A DNA stretch of 64,000 bases from Dyadobacter psychrotolerans (GTDB taxonomy: Bacteria; Bacteroidota; Bacteroidia; Cytophagales; Spirosomataceae): the NCBI RefSeq assembly GCF_004349265.1, contig NZ_SMFL01000001.1:310001-374000 (forward strand), in the 5' to 3' direction. The notes below the pieces were generated by a model that saw nothing but the letters and a program-made list of their open reading frames with translations, was not told where the DNA came from and did not search any database. The translations under genes were made by a program, and so were the position numbers. Below, in pieces: positions 63,453 through 64,000 of the stretch. How positions within the stretch are numbered: the stretch's first letter is position 1; each line of letters starts with the position of its first letter.

Positions 63453-64000
63453 ATGAACAGAAGAAATTTCCTCAATATAAGTTTGCCCGCCACAGGGGCC
63501 ATCCTGATTGGCACCAGTCTGATACAATCCCAGGCACTGGCCGATATTCACCAGCAGTTTTCAGGCAAAGGTGATTTTGATGCATACGATGTCGTCATCA
63601 ACGGAGCCGGGATGTCGGGTTACTTTGCCGCCATTCATGCAGCAAAAAAAGGGCATAAAGTACTGCTTGTCGAAAAGCGGTCCAGTCCAGGTTATGAGAT
63701 TACAGCCAAGGGAAAATTATGGCTGGGAGCAGATGGCTTTGATAAACTGCGTCCTGAATTTACCCAAGTATTGCTACCTGCGGAAGAAGCTGAGGAATTA
63801 CAGAACAAAACAGGTAAAGGTTTTGGTAACAGCCAGTTTGGTGACGAAGTGCTGCTTTTTTCAGGAAGTGTACGTAAAGGGTTGTTAAAAAGCCTTTTAG
63901 CAAATAAAGTTCACGTATTGATGATGACGGACGTCTGCGGGATTTTGTCGGACGACCAGCAGGTACAGGGTGTGGTTCTCGCCAGCAAACATGGTATCCA
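63453..64000 (+). CDS. FAD-dependent oxidoreductase (partial, runs off the window)
   Basis: The first 182 codons of an FAD-dependent enzyme. It begins MNRRNFLNISLPATG, a twin-arginine export-type signal, and then has the dinucleotide-binding motif DVVINGAGMSGYFAAIHAAKKGHKVLLVEKR, of the kind in PF12831-type oxidoreductases often encoded in Bacteroidota SusCD loci. The 3' end is outside the window, so length and substrate are open. It lies 52 bp after susD and is likely in the same transcript. Confidence 0.82.
   Translation, partial: MNRRNFLNISLPATGAILIGTSLIQSQALADIHQQFSGKGDFDAYDVVINGAGMSGYFAAIHAAKKGHKVLLVEKRSSPGYEITAKGKLWLGADGFDKLRPEFTQVLLPAEEAEELQNKTGKGFGNSQFGDEVLLFSGSVRKGLLKSLLANKVHVLMMTDVCGILSDDQQVQGVVLASKHGI

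Noticed and set aside
1..64000. CRISPR arrays, tRNA or rRNA genes, integrases or transposases
   Set aside because: I scanned the intergenic stretches and the ORF products and found no spaced repeats, tRNA T-loop pattern, or mobile-element protein.

Overview
This window is a piece of ordinary chromosome from a Bacteroidota bacterium, most likely order Cytophagales (Dyadobacter-like; inferred from gene content, not from a search). The signs are a SusC/SusD outer-membrane uptake pair preceded by an ECF sigma factor and a FecR anti-sigma factor, LytS/LytTR and PAS-type signalling proteins, OmpA/PorT-like barrels, YwbE, DUF1080 and MoxR proteins, and many start sites preceded by the Bacteroidota sigma-A -7 element TAnnTTTG. 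Coding density is high, genes are on both strands, and I see no tRNA, rRNA, CRISPR array, integrase, transposase or phage gene.

Layout. 0.2-9.2 kb: a UbiA prenyltransferase, a secreted DUF3108-like protein, purN overlapping a DMT transporter, a J-domain protein, an APC permease, an outer-membrane barrel, small membrane proteins and a DEAD-box helicase. 9.4-12.9 kb: a LytS-type kinase with its LytTR regulator (minus strand), then two small membrane proteins, one with an HExxH motif. 13.3-17.9 kb: hemA, a sensor kinase, a small lipoprotein and a LuxE-like acyl-activating protein. 18.2-23.7 kb: a gluconate-2-dehydrogenase subunit-3/GMC oxidoreductase pair, a membrane acyltransferase, a VOC protein, aquaporin Z and a frameshifted four-helix-bundle gene. 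24.0-34.9 kb: two PpiC/SurA-type periplasmic prolyl isomerases leading into a MoxR ATPase, an aldehyde dehydrogenase, DUF1835 and DUF1080 proteins, then truA and glnS divergently transcribed. 35.2-44.2 kb: a ferritin, an ohrR-ohr peroxide-response operon with a visible operator, an acetyltransferase, HPP and FUSC membrane proteins, YwbE, an old yellow enzyme, DUF1801 and a second DMT transporter. 44.3-50.4 kb: a response regulator and a large kinase whose N-terminus is a zinc-binding CZB domain, then a TonB-dependent receptor. 50.6-53.9 kb: a MATE exporter and a GapN-like dehydrogenase. 54.2-64 kb: a 738-residue secreted protein of unknown function, then sigma factor, FecR, SusC (with STN signalling domain), SusD and the start of an FAD-dependent oxidoreductase that runs off the window.

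The last region is the most coherent system: the sigma factor/FecR/STN-SusC arrangement is the trans-envelope signalling type, in which substrate binding at the outer membrane releases the sigma factor; no classical polysaccharidase is visible inside the window, so the substrate is unknown. Nothing in the window is clearly a new system. The best leads are the CZB-PAS kinase, the orphan 738-residue protein, the frameshifted gene at 23.2-23.7 kb, three convergent pairs whose stop codons form a palindrome, two apparently leaderless promoters, and an intergenic region with an orphan terminator.
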